Positions 43,427-56,000 of a DNA stretch of 64,000 nucleotides are shown in pieces. The position numbers were made by a program, and so were the translations under genes. The stretch is from Xanthostigma xanthostigma. Its lineage: Eukaryota; Arthropoda; Insecta; Raphidioptera; Raphidiidae. How positions within the stretch are numbered: the first letter of the stretch is position 1; each line of letters opens with the position of its first letter. The stretch lies in contig OY754464.1 in assembly GCA_963575645.1 (NCBI GenBank), forward strand, positions 30,023,501-30,087,500, given 5' to 3'. The notes beneath the pieces are model-generated. The model saw only the letters and a program-made list of their open reading frames with translations. It did no database searches and was not told the DNA's origin.

Positions 43427-44266
43427 GAACGAAGTTCCTTATGGGACGTTATAGATATGAATGAGAGGGCTAGAAAAAAAACGTAAAGAAAATCAATAAC
43501 GAAAATCTAATCTAATTACCTATTGTATGTCTGTCCATATACAGAAAGTTGAAATTTTGCACACTTGTAATATAGGGCATGGGACAGATCCTAACGTGGT
43601 CGGATTTTTGAATTTTGTACCCCAGAGGGGAGCAAATTGAAAACAAAAAAATGTTTCGCGTTAATTCGCTCGATTTAAATCAGATCGGTTCTAAACCTGT
43701 CTTAAACGAAAGAGTAGAACATTTTACATAGATTTCGTATAACAGAATTTGTGCAAATAGTTTTTTTATACATAAAAAAGCAGAAATTAACACTGTATAA
43801 ATTCGATTTTGCCTAATACATCGTGAACATAGATCAGTTATCCTTTTCTCTTACACAGTGGGTTATGGACATTTAAAGATTGAGTATGTTCTGTCTTAAA
43901 ATAAAAAGATTGCATTTGTTCAAAAACGAATGCCATTTCAAATATCAGTTAGTTTTTGACATTAATATTTTGTGAAATGCAACGCCTTCTAACTTCACGA
44001 TTTGTTATTAAACCTATATAAATAGCAATATCTAAGCAATGTCAGTGGTTCAGTGATAGAATACTCATCTGCCTTGCGGGTGTCCCAGGTTCGATTCCCG
44101 ACAGATGCGCAACAAATGTTATTTTTATTTTTTTAGAGTTGCAAATCACACGATTAATTTTTGTTTAACAATCATATTTATAGTATAAATAAAATTTTCG
44201 AATAATTTATGGACAATTATATTATGATACATAATAAATAGCGAAAAGAACTTCGTTCCAACCGGG
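43427..44266. mobile_element. TTGGAACGAAGTTC-ended element with family A core
   Basis: The left end TTTGGAACGAAGTTCCTTAT and right end AGAACTTCGTTCCAACCGGG are inverted. The middle holds a family A repeat (about 43600-44000) and a tRNA-Gly-like sequence (44035-44108). No protein frame was seen. Whether the ends and the core form one element or nested ones is not clear. Confidence 0.5.
44035..44108 (+). ncRNA. tRNA-Gly(GCC)-like sequence
   Basis: CAGTGGTTCAGTGATAGAAT (D-arm, A-box), CTGCCTT (anticodon loop, anticodon GCC) and AGGTTCGATTCCC (B-box) are in tRNA order and spacing and closely match tRNA-Gly. Acceptor pairing is imperfect and the anticodon and T stems have mismatches, so I read it as a tRNA-derived pseudogene or SINE head with intact Pol III promoter boxes. 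Confidence 0.55.
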
Positions 44267-44269
44267 TGT

Positions 44270-45900
44270 TCCACGACACCTCATGTCTTTTTTTCTCGCG
44301 ATTTTCAAAAGTGCAATAGATAAAATTATAAACAGAGCTTTTTAGATATGTGACTAACATATTCTAAAAATTTCGAATTTTTCTCGGTGATGTTAATATG
44401 TGTTTTACCGGTATTAAACTATGAATAAACTATGAATATTTTCCGATAAGAGTTCATGTTAATTTCATAATTATAATTTTTATAAACGAGTTAGTATCTG
44501 AAATTTTGGGTACTTATTCCAGATATATTAAGAAATAAGTTGACAAAATTTCATTAATTTTTCGATTTTTTGAGATATCCCTCATACATCCTTAATTTGG
44601 TTTTTGTTATTATTTATTTAAGATAACTTTTTGGAGTATCAAATCAAATAATTACTTATTGTAAATATTTAGATTATATACATTCATCAGTTCTTAAAGC
44701 CACACAACTGCGAGTTTATAACATTATTTTTCATACTTTGAATCTCGACAATCGCTTATAATTTTTCCTTTGAATAATAATTCAGTGGGGTCGCACTAAT
44801 AGGCTAAATGTTCTTTGTACCAAATCCGTCTATTAATTTGTTTGTTAGTGCAATCTACCTGTTAAATTAGTTATTGGCTCTATTAATATGGCCCTAAGTA
44901 GACTAAAGCCTTGGGCGGAAAATTTTAGAAAAGTTAATTCGCTTATTTTTTAATAAGCGAATATAACTTTTTTAGAATTTAAAAACTCACAAGAGCTAGA
45001 GTCTAAAGGAGTCAAACAATTAAATTCGCCTCTGATCGCGCTAATTTAGTCCCCATCTAATCCGAAACGACATTTAATCCTGCATTTTTGATGATTGGAT
45101 TCCAAGTTTATTTTTAATCTTCTTCGTTCCTAATTTCATCCAAATCAAGGCAACATGTAAGTATGCCGGATTAATTAATGCTCTAGTCTAGAATCTAGTA
45201 CAAAACCCATCGGACTGCTTCAATTTCGGGACGGTACTCTATAATCTGACAAAATTACTAATTTACGCAACTTACCCTGCCCGATTATGGCGATCTCACT
45301 AAATGTGCACTCTTTCTGTTCTAATGTTAACCATTATTGGAAGTTTATATTATGTCACCAGATGGCAGCATTTGTCTTCCGTTTTTTTTTCTTTGTAAAC
45401 TACGTTATGTATTTTAAAAGAACTGAGTATAAGTGCTGTATCTAACAAGAAATCATTTAAACGACAATATGTCGTTATGATCTATAATTATTTGATACTG
45501 AAATAAAATATGATGAAGTTCTCGAAGAGTATCCGTTGTTAACATTTTTATAGTTTTTCAGTCGGTCTGTGCATAGAAAACATATTAAATAAATGATATT
45601 AAATCAAGATATGTGCTAACATTGTTTCTATTTTAAATGTATTAACATGTAAATTTATTTTATTTATTAACTAAGTACTTGCTAAATAATCATAATCTGA
45701 TTTTTTACATTAACTTTTTGTGATGTTATAGAAAAATGAAGGTTTTAAAAATTAACAGAATTTAATTGATTATTCATATAAACATTCAAATAGTTTGCCA
45801 AATAGACAGATTTTTTAACTTTCACGTGGCAGAACCATGGCGTCTTGGATGGAAATTGTGTTCTTTTATAGGTGCAAATTACCGAGAGTGTCTCCACTCT
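44270..45900. other. No recognised gene
   Basis: This is AT-rich intergenic DNA. No conserved frame, terminal repeat or RNA signal was identified. Confidence 0.35.
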
Positions 45901-45906
45901 CCATTC

Positions 45907-46062
45907 ATGGCGTTTTCGGCATCGAGAACTGCCCCGGGGCAGGTCAGACGGAATGGGTTACTATTGGTTTTGGTTAAATAAACAATAAACATTTTTTTTA
46001 ACCAATAGCTACCCATTCGGCCTGTCCTGCCCCGGGGCAGTTATCGATGCCGAAAACGCCAT
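45907..46062. mobile_element. GC-rich hairpin MITE with CCCCGGGG core
   Basis: Arms of about 70 bp (ATGGCGTTTTCGGCATCGA, then ACTGCCCCGGGGCAG, then GAATGGGTTACTATTGGTT) are reverse complements around a loop of about 15 bp. The GAATGGGTTA and ACCCATTCGG portions resemble blocks in the hAT MITE at 60316-60587, which suggests a relationship. Confidence 0.65.
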
Positions 46063-46171
46063 CAGATTCAAATAGGATGACAGCTGCAGATAACCAATAA
46101 AAAATTTTACATCTCGTCAAGGAAGCTAAAATAAAGATTACGCTCTAGGTTATAATGAATTAATTTTGATT

Positions 46172-46385
46172 TTTTGACGTGATAACGTCTTATAAATTGA
46201 TGAAACACCGGCTGCATGCACGAAAAAGTGTAACGTTCTGAAAAGTGTAACGTTCCGAAAAGTGTAACGTTCCGAAAAGTGTAACTCATAAAAGTATGCA
46301 ATTTTTCATCAATGTTTCTTTATGACGTTATCATGTAAAACTATCGTCCGTAAACCGACTTTACAGTCAACCAATTTTTTTTTCG
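46172..46385 (+). mobile_element. GTAACGTTC-array element, copy 2 (uninterrupted)
   Basis: It starts TTTTTGACGTGATAACGTCT and ends CGTCCGTAAACCGACTTTAC plus AGTCAACCAA. Its internal array has four units of a 17-bp AAGTGTAACGTTCCGAA motif (about 46222-46288). It is collinear with 32315-32475 and 32975-33025. Confidence 0.65.
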
Positions 46386-47555
46386 ATTATGAGACTTGAG
46401 AGAGTCATCTTCATGCAGTGCTTCATATAACAGAGGCAGATAAAAAACAAAGTAATAATATTCAATACTTTGAAATGCAATCTGAAGGAGACAATTACAT
46501 TGTGTGGACGGAAAAATCATGAGAAAGTGTATGTCGTTTCACCTTCTTTATGATCAGTCATTTATAGAAACGCTCGCGCTTCAGGTTTTAATCTTTACTT
46601 ACAGTTTGGTAGTTAGAAACGATTTCCATAATAAACGTATGCTCAAATTTGCTACCCTGTGGTGTTACTGTTCGAGTTGGATAGGTTATGTAAATAATAG
46701 ACACAATCCAGGAGGCCATGTCCAGTGCCGATATCACAACAGCTGAGTTCGGATTCCAGGAAAATAATGCGTTACCATTTTCTTTATGAGCAGCGACATA
46801 ACATGGTTATGTTACTTTTTCAAATGATTTTGTTTTTAAACAAAAATGATAAAACTGATTAATCCATTAGAAGTTAATTATTGATTCAGTTTTTTTTTTT
46901 TTTTGTTTCGCTCATAATATGCATTCAGTTACGGCAGCGTCAACAGAAATTACCTTTAATATGTTGACTAGAAGCATTGATGACGCAGGATTTCTATTTA
47001 GATGTTTACTTTTGCTTTCGCAGCGCTAGCTGAACTGAATGCACATTGCATATTTTTTTTCAATATGGCGACTGCATTGTTAAATAAGTGCTGCCAACCA
47101 CACAGTCATTTTCTTGATATATTTTTGTTGTATATTTTTAATGCAGAAATTGTGTATTTTTTATTAACGTAGTTTGGGTTATAAGAATTGTATTATTGGT
47201 AACAAAGCGTTGAATGCTATTTACTCTAGCGATTGCAGATTGATTTGATAAGCTCTGATGGACTTGGCAATTGCCACAGAACTAGCTATGAGACAATAAC
47301 TCCATCAACTGTTTTTATTATTACTATTATTATTAATAATCAATTAAATAGTTTTAATAACTGCAAATCTTATGATAATTTTTATGAACGTTAAAATAAA
47401 TTAGAGATTTTATTGTATTTATACTTTATAGTTTATAATAACGTTTTCTATTGCAATATACACTACAGTGTATCCCACCATATTGAGACAATTGATTTTA
47501 AGTGAGAGTTATGATATTTTGTGTGAGTATTTACTCCCCGTTATAATTTTATTTT
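46386..47555. other. No recognised gene
   Basis: Short frames (for example 46504-46746) show no recognised similarity, and no terminal repeats were found. Confidence 0.3.
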
Positions 47556-47558
47556 TTG

Positions 47559-48225
47559 AAGTTAAAACTTCTATTGGCACGAAATGCGATTTTTGAATGG
47601 GTAAAATCTTATGAATTCGCGTCACCAACATGCTAATGTTAACAGTATGTCTGTAGCTATAAGTATGATGTGTTGCAATCGACCAGCAGTGAAAGATTAT
47701 ACTTGTATATACCTACTGGCGCGCGCACAGCCAGTACACATATAAACAAATACAGTGTATATACCTGACTGTATGATATATATACCTATTAACACACATC
47801 CTCAGTCCTCATGGAAGGTTATACAAAACCACTGTTATTTCTAGAGATGGGCAGGTCCGAGATTTTTGAGGATGCAGGTCCGGATATGCATCCAGCTCTT
47901 CGGATCTGCACCCTTGTTACGTATCCGCCGGACCTGTATAGGTCCAGCTCACCTATCAAACGATGTGTACTGTACATCGGATTTGTACAATGTACATTGT
48001 ACATAATATTCAATTGTGTCTCCCTCTACAACTACCGCTTGAATGATTTTCATACCAAGTCTGGCCACAGTTCCGACTTCGACTGCACGTTTACAACCAG
48101 GTCCCTCTACCTAACAGGTCCGTTTACGTAACAATTCCAAAGGATGCACATCTGACTGAGTCGGATGTACATCCATCTGGATCGACACATCTCTAGTATT
48201 TCATAGTTTTAAGTTTTCACTTCTG
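47559..48225. repeat. Single-unit relative of the 22.3-kb minisatellite element
   Basis: The left portion GAAGTTAAAACTTCTATTGG, then GAATGGGTAAAATCTTATGA, then ATTCGCGTCACC, and the right portion AAGTTTTCACTTCTGTAGGC match the ends and one unit of 22340-22830. The hAT MITE 47842-48195 is inserted close to the right end. Confidence 0.5.
47842..48195. mobile_element. hAT-like MITE
   Basis: Inverted ends TAGAGATGGGCAGGTCC and TAGAGATGTGTCGATCC enclose 354 bp with several GGTCCG/GGATCTG-type subterminal repeats. Flanking octamers (GTTATTTC and GTATTTCA) are similar but not identical, so the target duplication is degraded or mis-set. Confidence 0.6.
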
Positions 48226-48229
48226 TAGG

Positions 48230-49740
48230 CAGTTCTCGATGAGTGGCTATTTTTTTTTTTTTTTTTGTGAACTAGTTCTAAACATCCTTAGTAATGATTT
48301 TATGAATATCATAAATCCATGTTAAAATCCTGTCTCAGATACCGTGGAACACACTGTACATACGTTCTACTTATACGTCTGTTTTAAGGGTGGCTTTATC
48401 CACATTCCACAAATGCTAGATGGCGCATGAAATACTATTTAAGACGAAATAGTGCAATTCACTACACTAAAACTCATGCATTTTCAACTCGTCGGGACTA
48501 ATTGACTCATGTATTTTCAGCTTCTTCTTCATCCACACTTCGCGGCAATCATAGAACAATCAGAAAGAACCGTTATTAATTTGAGGTTAAACGTTGTCTA
48601 ACGTATTTTTCCATTGGCTGAGCAGCGCTAGAAGTAGGGACTAAAAACTTGAAAATATGTGAGTAAAATCAGTTGAAAATAGATGATGTTGAAAATACAT
48701 ATTGTAACGACTGTATGTGATATGCTTGCTGACACAAACACATAATGTAAAATGTATGTGCGTGTGGCTTAATGCTAATATAGACACATCAAATAATAGA
48801 GTTACATATTCTGTACTCCATGCATCAAACTATAGTAAACCAATTTGTTTAAAACGTAATATTGTGTTGCACCATCTTCCGTTTTCGGATAAAGCCATAG
48901 TATAGAAAGAGACTTGAATATTATGTATATTATAACATTACATGATAGTAACTAATAGAAATTGATTTTAAATACTTATATAACAGTCTGTACTTTATAA
49001 TATTATTTTATTTTAATTTTGAAAATGGAGCTATAAAAAAAAATGAAATTTCCATATTTTTTTTAAAATTTTGTATTTTTACGTGAGAAATATGTAAAAT
49101 TGAACTAGGAGAGCAAGTAATCCAATTTACCGTCAATACTAAACTATCCGTGTCGATAAGTTGGTCTGTTCGAACATTTAAAATGAAAAACCTCAATAAT
49201 ATAAATAAATGTGAAAATATGTGTGTTGCTCAATCACACCTCAATGGCGCAACGGATCTGAATGAAATTGCATATACAGATAATTTACAATAAATTGGAA
49301 TTAAAATTCAGCAGTTTCTGAGGAAACAGACAACCGATCTGAACGAAATTCATTCAGCGTGTGCAAATACCGTTGTTTTATGGCGTTTCCATAACTTATC
49401 TACCAGCTTACATATTTCAATCTGAGAATTATATTAGTGAAAGTATCAACTGGATTTTCCATTTATTCTCAAAAAAATAGTAAATTGAAAATATGTGATG
49501 GTATTTAAAAAAAAATAATATTCTCTCCGCGTATATAATGGATTCAGGGGAATAAAAAATGATACATTTTAATACAATTTTTTATCTACTTCCCATTAAC
49601 TGACCGAATAGAAATTTTGCACACTTTTAAAAAATTTTGTACATTTCTGTATATTGATGTTTTGATATTGAAAAATACATTGTTCCGTTGAATATTAAAA
49701 GTCGAGGGTTTGATGAAATGATTCTTTAAAGATATTAATA
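48230..49740. other. No recognised gene
   Basis: AT-rich sequence. A (T)n run lies near 48250. No gene or element was defined. Confidence 0.3.
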
Positions 49741-49742
49741 AT

Positions 49743-50170
49743 TGTAGTGTTAATACGCATTGCAAAACAAGTGGGCCGGAGTATCCTGGGAGAGTGTTCT
49801 AGAAACAAATATTCGCCAAGGAACATCGTGTTAGTGTGTAGCCGCCAGCCTATGCTGCCGCTACTTCAAGGGAGTATGGGGAGACAAACATTGAAAGCAA
49901 ATATTTGCTACGTAACTATTGAACCAGGCTTGACACGAGTGTGTGGCCCAGGCATATATAATAGTATAGTATTCACTAGAACCAAGCCTGACTATGCTAT
50001 GTATCAATTGCAAGGTGTGTACACAGGCATTATAGAAGTATTTGTATTTGTTATGGAACCTGCTGCCCTGACGAACTGGGTTCTGCTAAGTCACCGTGAG
50101 CTTGTTCTACTCCAATATCGAATATTATTACTATTGCACATACCGCTAAACTAGCGGTATGTGCTTTATT
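49743..50170 (+). other. Unidentified GC-richer block with 135-codon frame and hairpin
   Basis: A frame of 135 codons (49747-50154) has no protein similarity that I recognise. The block contains a TATA-like ATATATAATAG near 49955 and ends with a perfect hairpin, GCACATACCGCTA-AAC-TAGCGGTATGTGC, at about 50136-50164. Composition differs from its AT-rich surroundings. It may be an old repeat end, such as part of an LTR or another element; no terminal duplication was found. Confidence 0.35.
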
Positions 50171-50875
50171 ATCGCTTTGTGCGTCAGAGCTGACTTTCGT
50201 TCATATAAGAAGTTATATCTAAGTTAATTTCACACAAAATCCATTCAAATTGTAGCTTTTTGAAAAGAGGAGATTCTGTTCTATAAAACAGAATCATTTT
50301 TAGATCGATTCGAGTTCATAATTACTACTAAAAATGTAATTGAAAATCACGAACAGCAGTTGTCGGTTGTCTGTACGTACGTCACAGCTCTACAGATCGC
50401 AATTTTGGTCGGATCGCCTTGGTTTATATTTTGTTTTTATTTTATTTTTTGACAGCTAATAGTTTGAAAAAATAATTTTTTTTTTTTTGCAAAATAAAAA
50501 AAATATTTTTTCAAATTTTAATTATTTATTTCTTTAAATTTTTAAATCATTTTAAATTTTTTAATAATATTTTTTCAATGTTTTTTTTTTATCATACAGT
50601 GGAAAACTTGCGGGATGTGCACTTTTGGTTTTGCCAACTATATTTCAAAACTGCTTCTCACGAAAAAATATGGATTTATTGTTTTCATGGATTTTTAGAA
50701 TTTGCAATATGCTATCACAACTTGTGATGTGCGCAATAACTTTATTGACATTTTACTGAAAATGAACGATTTCATGGTAATTCATCACACAGATGTACAA
50801 AAAGCAAGTGTGGCAACCATTTTTTACAACATATGACGTGGTATGACGTAATATTTTTTTATTTAAATTACAATC
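50171..50875. other. No recognised gene
   Basis: AT-rich with long T and A runs (50470-50590). No feature was recognised. Confidence 0.3.
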
Positions 50876-51139
50876 AAGGAGATTACAGAGAAGGTGAGCG
50901 AACTGTCGTGATTTTAACATTGGTCACGTGAGAGAGAATACAGCGGTATATCATGCGGCGCTGCAAGCGCCCTCGAACCTGGGCAGAATATAATGCGGTA
51001 CTCTGCGTAGAAACACACGTTTGCGACATGCACAAATTGCCACGAATAGTCTTCCACGCACGTTCTAGTACGCTCGCAGCGCCTCTTGACATACCGCCGT
51101 ATTTTCGCGGAGTTCGGTCTTCACCTCTCTAATCTCCTT
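50876..51139. mobile_element. MITE with AAGGAGATTA ends
   Basis: The left end AAGGAGATTACAGAGAAGGTGA-like and the right end (reverse complement AAGGAGATTAGAGAGGTGA) are inverted over about 20 bp. The 264-bp body is clearly more GC-rich than its surroundings. It is non-coding, and no certain target duplication was found. Confidence 0.55.
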
Positions 51140-51404
51140 ACTTAAAACAAAATTCAGATAAGAATCCGATATTTTATTATCTCTTTTATGGATATTTCAT
51201 ACATTCAACTGTTTTCTAATGTTGACGTCTAGTTTTCAAGTAAATAATTATTAAAAATTTTATTTTCATATTTGTGGATGTTCCCTATCTCAGCGCCATC
51301 TTTTGGTTTTATGTTTGACAAATCCCTCATGCAGCAGTAGAAAAGTGATAAAGTAAATTAATTCGCTCAAACATGTCCAAGGGACCAGCTCACGATTTAT
51401 GGTG

Positions 51405-51530
51405 CAATTCTGTAACCTCTGTTAGACTTGTACAGCGCTGTTAATTTTTTGTCACTTTATAACATCATTATATCAGTTAAAGTAAGATAGACATTTAACA
51501 GCACTGTACAAATCTAACAAAGATTAGAGA
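51405..51530. repeat. Short foldback repeat
   Basis: ACCTCTGTTAGACTTGTACA then GCGCTGTTAA is answered by TTAACAGCACTGTACAAATC then TAACAAAG, giving arms of about 38 bp with a few mismatches and an AT-rich loop of about 50 bp. Confidence 0.5.
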
Positions 51531-52180
51531 ATAGGTACCTTAGTTGTGTCACAATTCCGTTGGGCCCATTTCTCTGTCAGATCATTCATTATTGATTTGT
51601 TGTATCATTTGTACATTTTAATGTAAAGTTTTATTCAATATAATTTGTATTATTTATTTGAGATGTCTGTGATGTTATACAAAAACTCATTGGCAAAAAA
51701 AGCGTAATATTTGCATATTTGAATCGAAGGTTGCCTGTAAAAGATTTAAAAGTGGGATTGATTACCGATTTTATTAATGATCTGTTTATTTGTAATGGAG
51801 GCAGTATTTTAAGATAATTCGTTGGTAGCCTGCAAATTGTAATTTTTAAATACATTTTATTTTAATAAAGAATGTTTCGAAAAGGTCTTATTTGTCTGAT
51901 TAAAATTGTTGCAACGAATACGAATATTTCACTCGTATTCATCAAATAATAGACATTTAATGAACATTCATATTCGCCGAATATTATAGACATATTCGTA
52001 TTCATTGAATGGAATAGATTTTACTTGTTTAAACGAAACGGAATATAGATACTTGTTATTTCTTTTTGTAACTGTGATATAATCTATGGGCGGGGATTTC
52101 TCTTTAGTTTAAACCATGTGATTCTTTTACAAGAGGAGTTTCCAATTCGAATAAAGAGATCGCTTATTACCTACTAATTT

Positions 52181-52252
52181 TTTTTTTTTTTTATTATAAA
52201 CAAAGAGAAAAAAAAAGGTGCTTCGACTCGAAGTCATTAGCACAAAGATACA
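52181..52252 (-). mobile_element. Short poly(A) retro-insertion (SINE or LINE tail)
   Basis: A 13-bp perfect target duplication, TACCTACTAATTT (52168-52180 and 52253-52265), encloses about 72 bp. On the minus strand this reads ATGTATCTTTGTGCTAATGA, then CTTCGAGTCGAAGCACC, and ends in an A-rich tail. Variable-length duplication plus a poly(A) tail indicate target-primed reverse transcription. The source family is unknown. Confidence 0.65.
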
Positions 52253-52269
52253 TACCTACTAATTTACAA

Positions 52270-53060
52270 ATATATTATTTCTACCAAAACTTATCAAATG
52301 TCATTTTTGAATATTAAAATTAAAAAAAAAAAAACGCACAACACGCGTTCATAAAAATCTCTTTAGCTCTTTGATGACTGGTACCAGTTTTTTTTTTCCA
52401 ATTTTTACCAAAAAATTCAGCAGACACAAATTCACGTAAGACTGAAAATGGCCTTAGTGGCAGAGGCGGATTAGCAGTCTCGGCTGCTCTAAGCTGTTTA
52501 GGAGTAGCCGCCCTTTTCTGCTGATTTTACATTGGAAAAATAGAAAGTACGTACTTACGAAAACAATAACAAATTTTCGTATTGCTGGCATTTCCCATGA
52601 AAAAATGGTTGAAAAAAAATTCGTGGACATGTGTCTACCATGGACATACAAGTGTCAATCGTGTACATAACTATGTCCACCTTTGGCTTTTTGACCTTTT
52701 GAATGTTTCGCCTTTCTAGATTTTGACACGCTGAATCCAATGAGCACAGACACAGTCCTGTGTCTTGTCTCGTTTCTGAAATAATCGCGTTTTGGGACGT
52801 TAGAGATATGAATGGGTCCCCTAGGTTTGGGCCTAGTCGGCCTTATGGAAAATCCGCGTCTGCTTAGTGGTCGTGTGTTATACCCCAAGCAAATAAATAA
52901 AACAGTTTTGCCAAAAATAAATTTGCCTTAATAAATAACAATACAGATATATTTTTTAAATATATTTCAAGATAAAAAAAATTGATTTTTATAATAATAT
53001 AAACTATATAATTGGCATCACACTTATAAAAAAACCTCTGTCATTTTTTTTAGTGCTGTA
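52270..53060. other. Region 3' of the EF-Tu gene
   Basis: No other gene was recognised. The EF-Tu 3' UTR should extend into the higher-numbered part, but no certain polyadenylation signal on the minus strand could be fixed. Confidence 0.3.
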
Positions 53061-53066
53061 TATTCA

Positions 53067-56000
53067 TTATAACATTAATTCTAGTTTCGCTAGACTCTTT
53101 TCAATATTGACACTGCGTAACGTTTCAGTTACAATGCCCGTTGCAACCGTAACATTGTTTTCTCTTACAGTAAACGGTTGTCCGGACGACATAACCATTT
53201 TTCTTAGTAAGGTTATGTATACTTCTGCATGTTCGCCTGGCATTATCATATTCGTATCTGGCTCTAAAAAACATACATTCTTACTTCTGCATGCAAATAT
53301 TTCATAAATTATTATCGCAAGACATTTTTCTTTTCAGAAAATTAAAAATTTTAACTTCTGAACCAAATAATGTGCAAACTCTACATTCTGTACAAAACCT
53401 GACGTAAATTTAGCTGCAAAGCAATACTAAAATAAATAGTAAGGGTCCACAGCACCAATTTTCTCAGTAAATTACATCAACTACTAATTTTTATTTAACT
53501 GTCCCTTATAGATTTTTCCAAAACAAATGAAGGCATATTGCAGGGTATAAAAAAAAATCATCTTAAAAAATTTCCTAAAATCCTCAAGTTTTAAATTTGG
53601 TTTTAATCCCTTTAACGATGTGTCATCTACTAGACCTCTGCACGTAGTGATGGACGGATATCCAAATATGCATTTTTTTTTTTGGAAAGGGGGGGGATCA
53701 TGTAACGTCATCTGTCGAAGTTTCGAATTCGATTTTTTTCGCCATGACTTCTATTCTGCGGTCGCATAAAAATAAAAATACTAACCTAAATCTATTCTGC
53801 ATAAAATATTCCAAGTCTGACTAAATAATTGTTGCATATATTTAGTAGTAACCGGTTTTCTACGTCCGCCTTCATTTCTGTGTAAAAAATAAATCTTGGC
53901 TTTGAAATGGTTGCTAATTTTTTCAGTTCCAAAGGCACAGAGTAACATGCCTCGTTCCACTGCATGCGACTTTACGCCTCTTATTAAGGCCCCTACATGT
54001 TCACCAGCTATAGCCTGAAATAAATAGAATAAACTAAACTAAACACAATTCCTCTTTTAAAACACGCTCATTTGTCTCAATTCCATCTCCGTACCGACTA
54101 TTTGCAGTCATTAGAGAGGCAGAAGTTTTGTAATCCCCACTGCACAGTACGCTCATCATTTGCAAACATTATAATGGTATTGTAAGTACTTGGTAAAATT
54201 CTTACATTAAAACAAATATTTTTAATTGCAGTGTCTTTCATTTGTAATCATTTGATGTGCTGTTCCATAAAATAAAAAGGATTTGTTGGGAGTTCTGTTA
54301 CCTTAAAGGTTCAGGAATCGCTGGTATAAAGAATCTTTGTACTACGTCGTAGCAGGTCGTAGTAAAAGAATTCTTTACAGCACAGTATATTATCATAGTT
54401 ACTACGATAATATAAAACCAAAATTAAAGAAGTTAATCTTCATTATAGCACAGTTTGCTTAACGCAGTGGAAAAGCAATGAAACAATGTAAAACATACAA
54501 ACTATGTCACTTATATTACATTCTGAAGTGTATGACTCACTCCTTAAATTTACAGACTATAGTTGAAAAAACTTTAAGTAGAAATGTCGGTCAAAATTAA
54601 ATAAGCTCAATTTATCTGAACGATTTTACCAGAGGAACAATTGTAATTATACTACTGTCGAAACTGGTTTATTTTTCCACCTTCACACCTGCATAAAGTC
54701 GCCGGCGCAGATGGGACAGCGCGCAAATTAGAGACATATTATTTTTATCTTTATAATGGGTTGTCCGATAAGTTCTTGCCGTTTTTTTAAATTAAAAAAT
54801 TAGCGATCGAAATGAAATTTTTTGGTATAATGTTTTGTGTTATTCGAAAGAGAATTTTTCGCTCTACAAGAAAGTCTGTTTAGTTTTTTTGTTTGGATTC
54901 ATTTTTGTTAATTTTTAGAGCATTTAAATGGAGTGTGAAGTCGACAAAAACGAGCATTTTCGACATCACCTTCTTTTTGCGTTTAACCGAGGTGCCAAAG
55001 CCACGGAAGCTGCTAGAGAGATTTGTGCCGTATACGGAGAGGGTGCCATAGCTGAAAGAAAAACAAGCGACCCCGCGAGCGAAGCAAGATCTTCATCCAC
55101 GGAAGACAATGTTGTGTGTATTAATTTAAAAAAACGGCAAGAACTTATCGGACAACCCAATACTTAATTAATTTTATAAAATCATCATATTTCATTTTGT
55201 CGCCTCGCTTTGAAGGTAAAAATATCTGTCGACTGAACTATATTTATGCTAACTTTTCTGTTTTACTTTATAGTCAACAGATTTTGTTTCTAATAAGTCG
55301 AAATGAAAAACAATAAATATATCTTACTTTGATATATATGAAATAAGTATTGTATGTAATTACTTACTTTCGGTACAGATTTTTTAAAAATTTGCACATC
55401 GGAAATCGTTGTTTTTATTTTTTGGTCAAAGCCCAGGAGTTCAACCTCATCGTTTCTCTTCAAAGTGCCTCGTTTTATTGTCCCAACAACCACAGTTCCG
55501 CGACCTGGTACAGTGAACGCATTGTCTATTGGCAACAAAAATGGAGAGTCCACATCTCTTGTCGGTGTTGGAATATCATCGTCAATTGCGTCCAATAATT
55601 TAATTATAGACGGTTCACCAAATTCCGACATGTCACCTTTCAAAGCTAGCAAAGCAGAGCCCCAAACAAAAGGTGATGCAATTCCATCAAAACCAAAATC
55701 TGTTAAAAGTTCGCGGACTTCTAATTCCACAAGTTCAAGGATTTCATTATCTACTAAATCTGCTTTATTGACGAAAACCACTAAAAAATAAAAATCACAT
55801 TAATCACCTTTAAAAACTCACTTTTGACATAAATATCTATTAAATTATGAAAATGAATGTCCGTTTCAATGGATTTGAATGTGGTTTTTACTACTTATTC
55901 GATAGCATATTTCTTGGGAAAGGTTTTGATCTATAATAAAATAACTGCCCGGTGCGGTTTCCTCCGGGTGAAAATCGCAGTACTGAACAGATTTGAATTG

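Noticed and set aside
55465-55791. 108-codon plus-strand frame rich in serine
   Set aside because: It is antisense to EF-Tu exon 3, which has full conservation on the minus strand.
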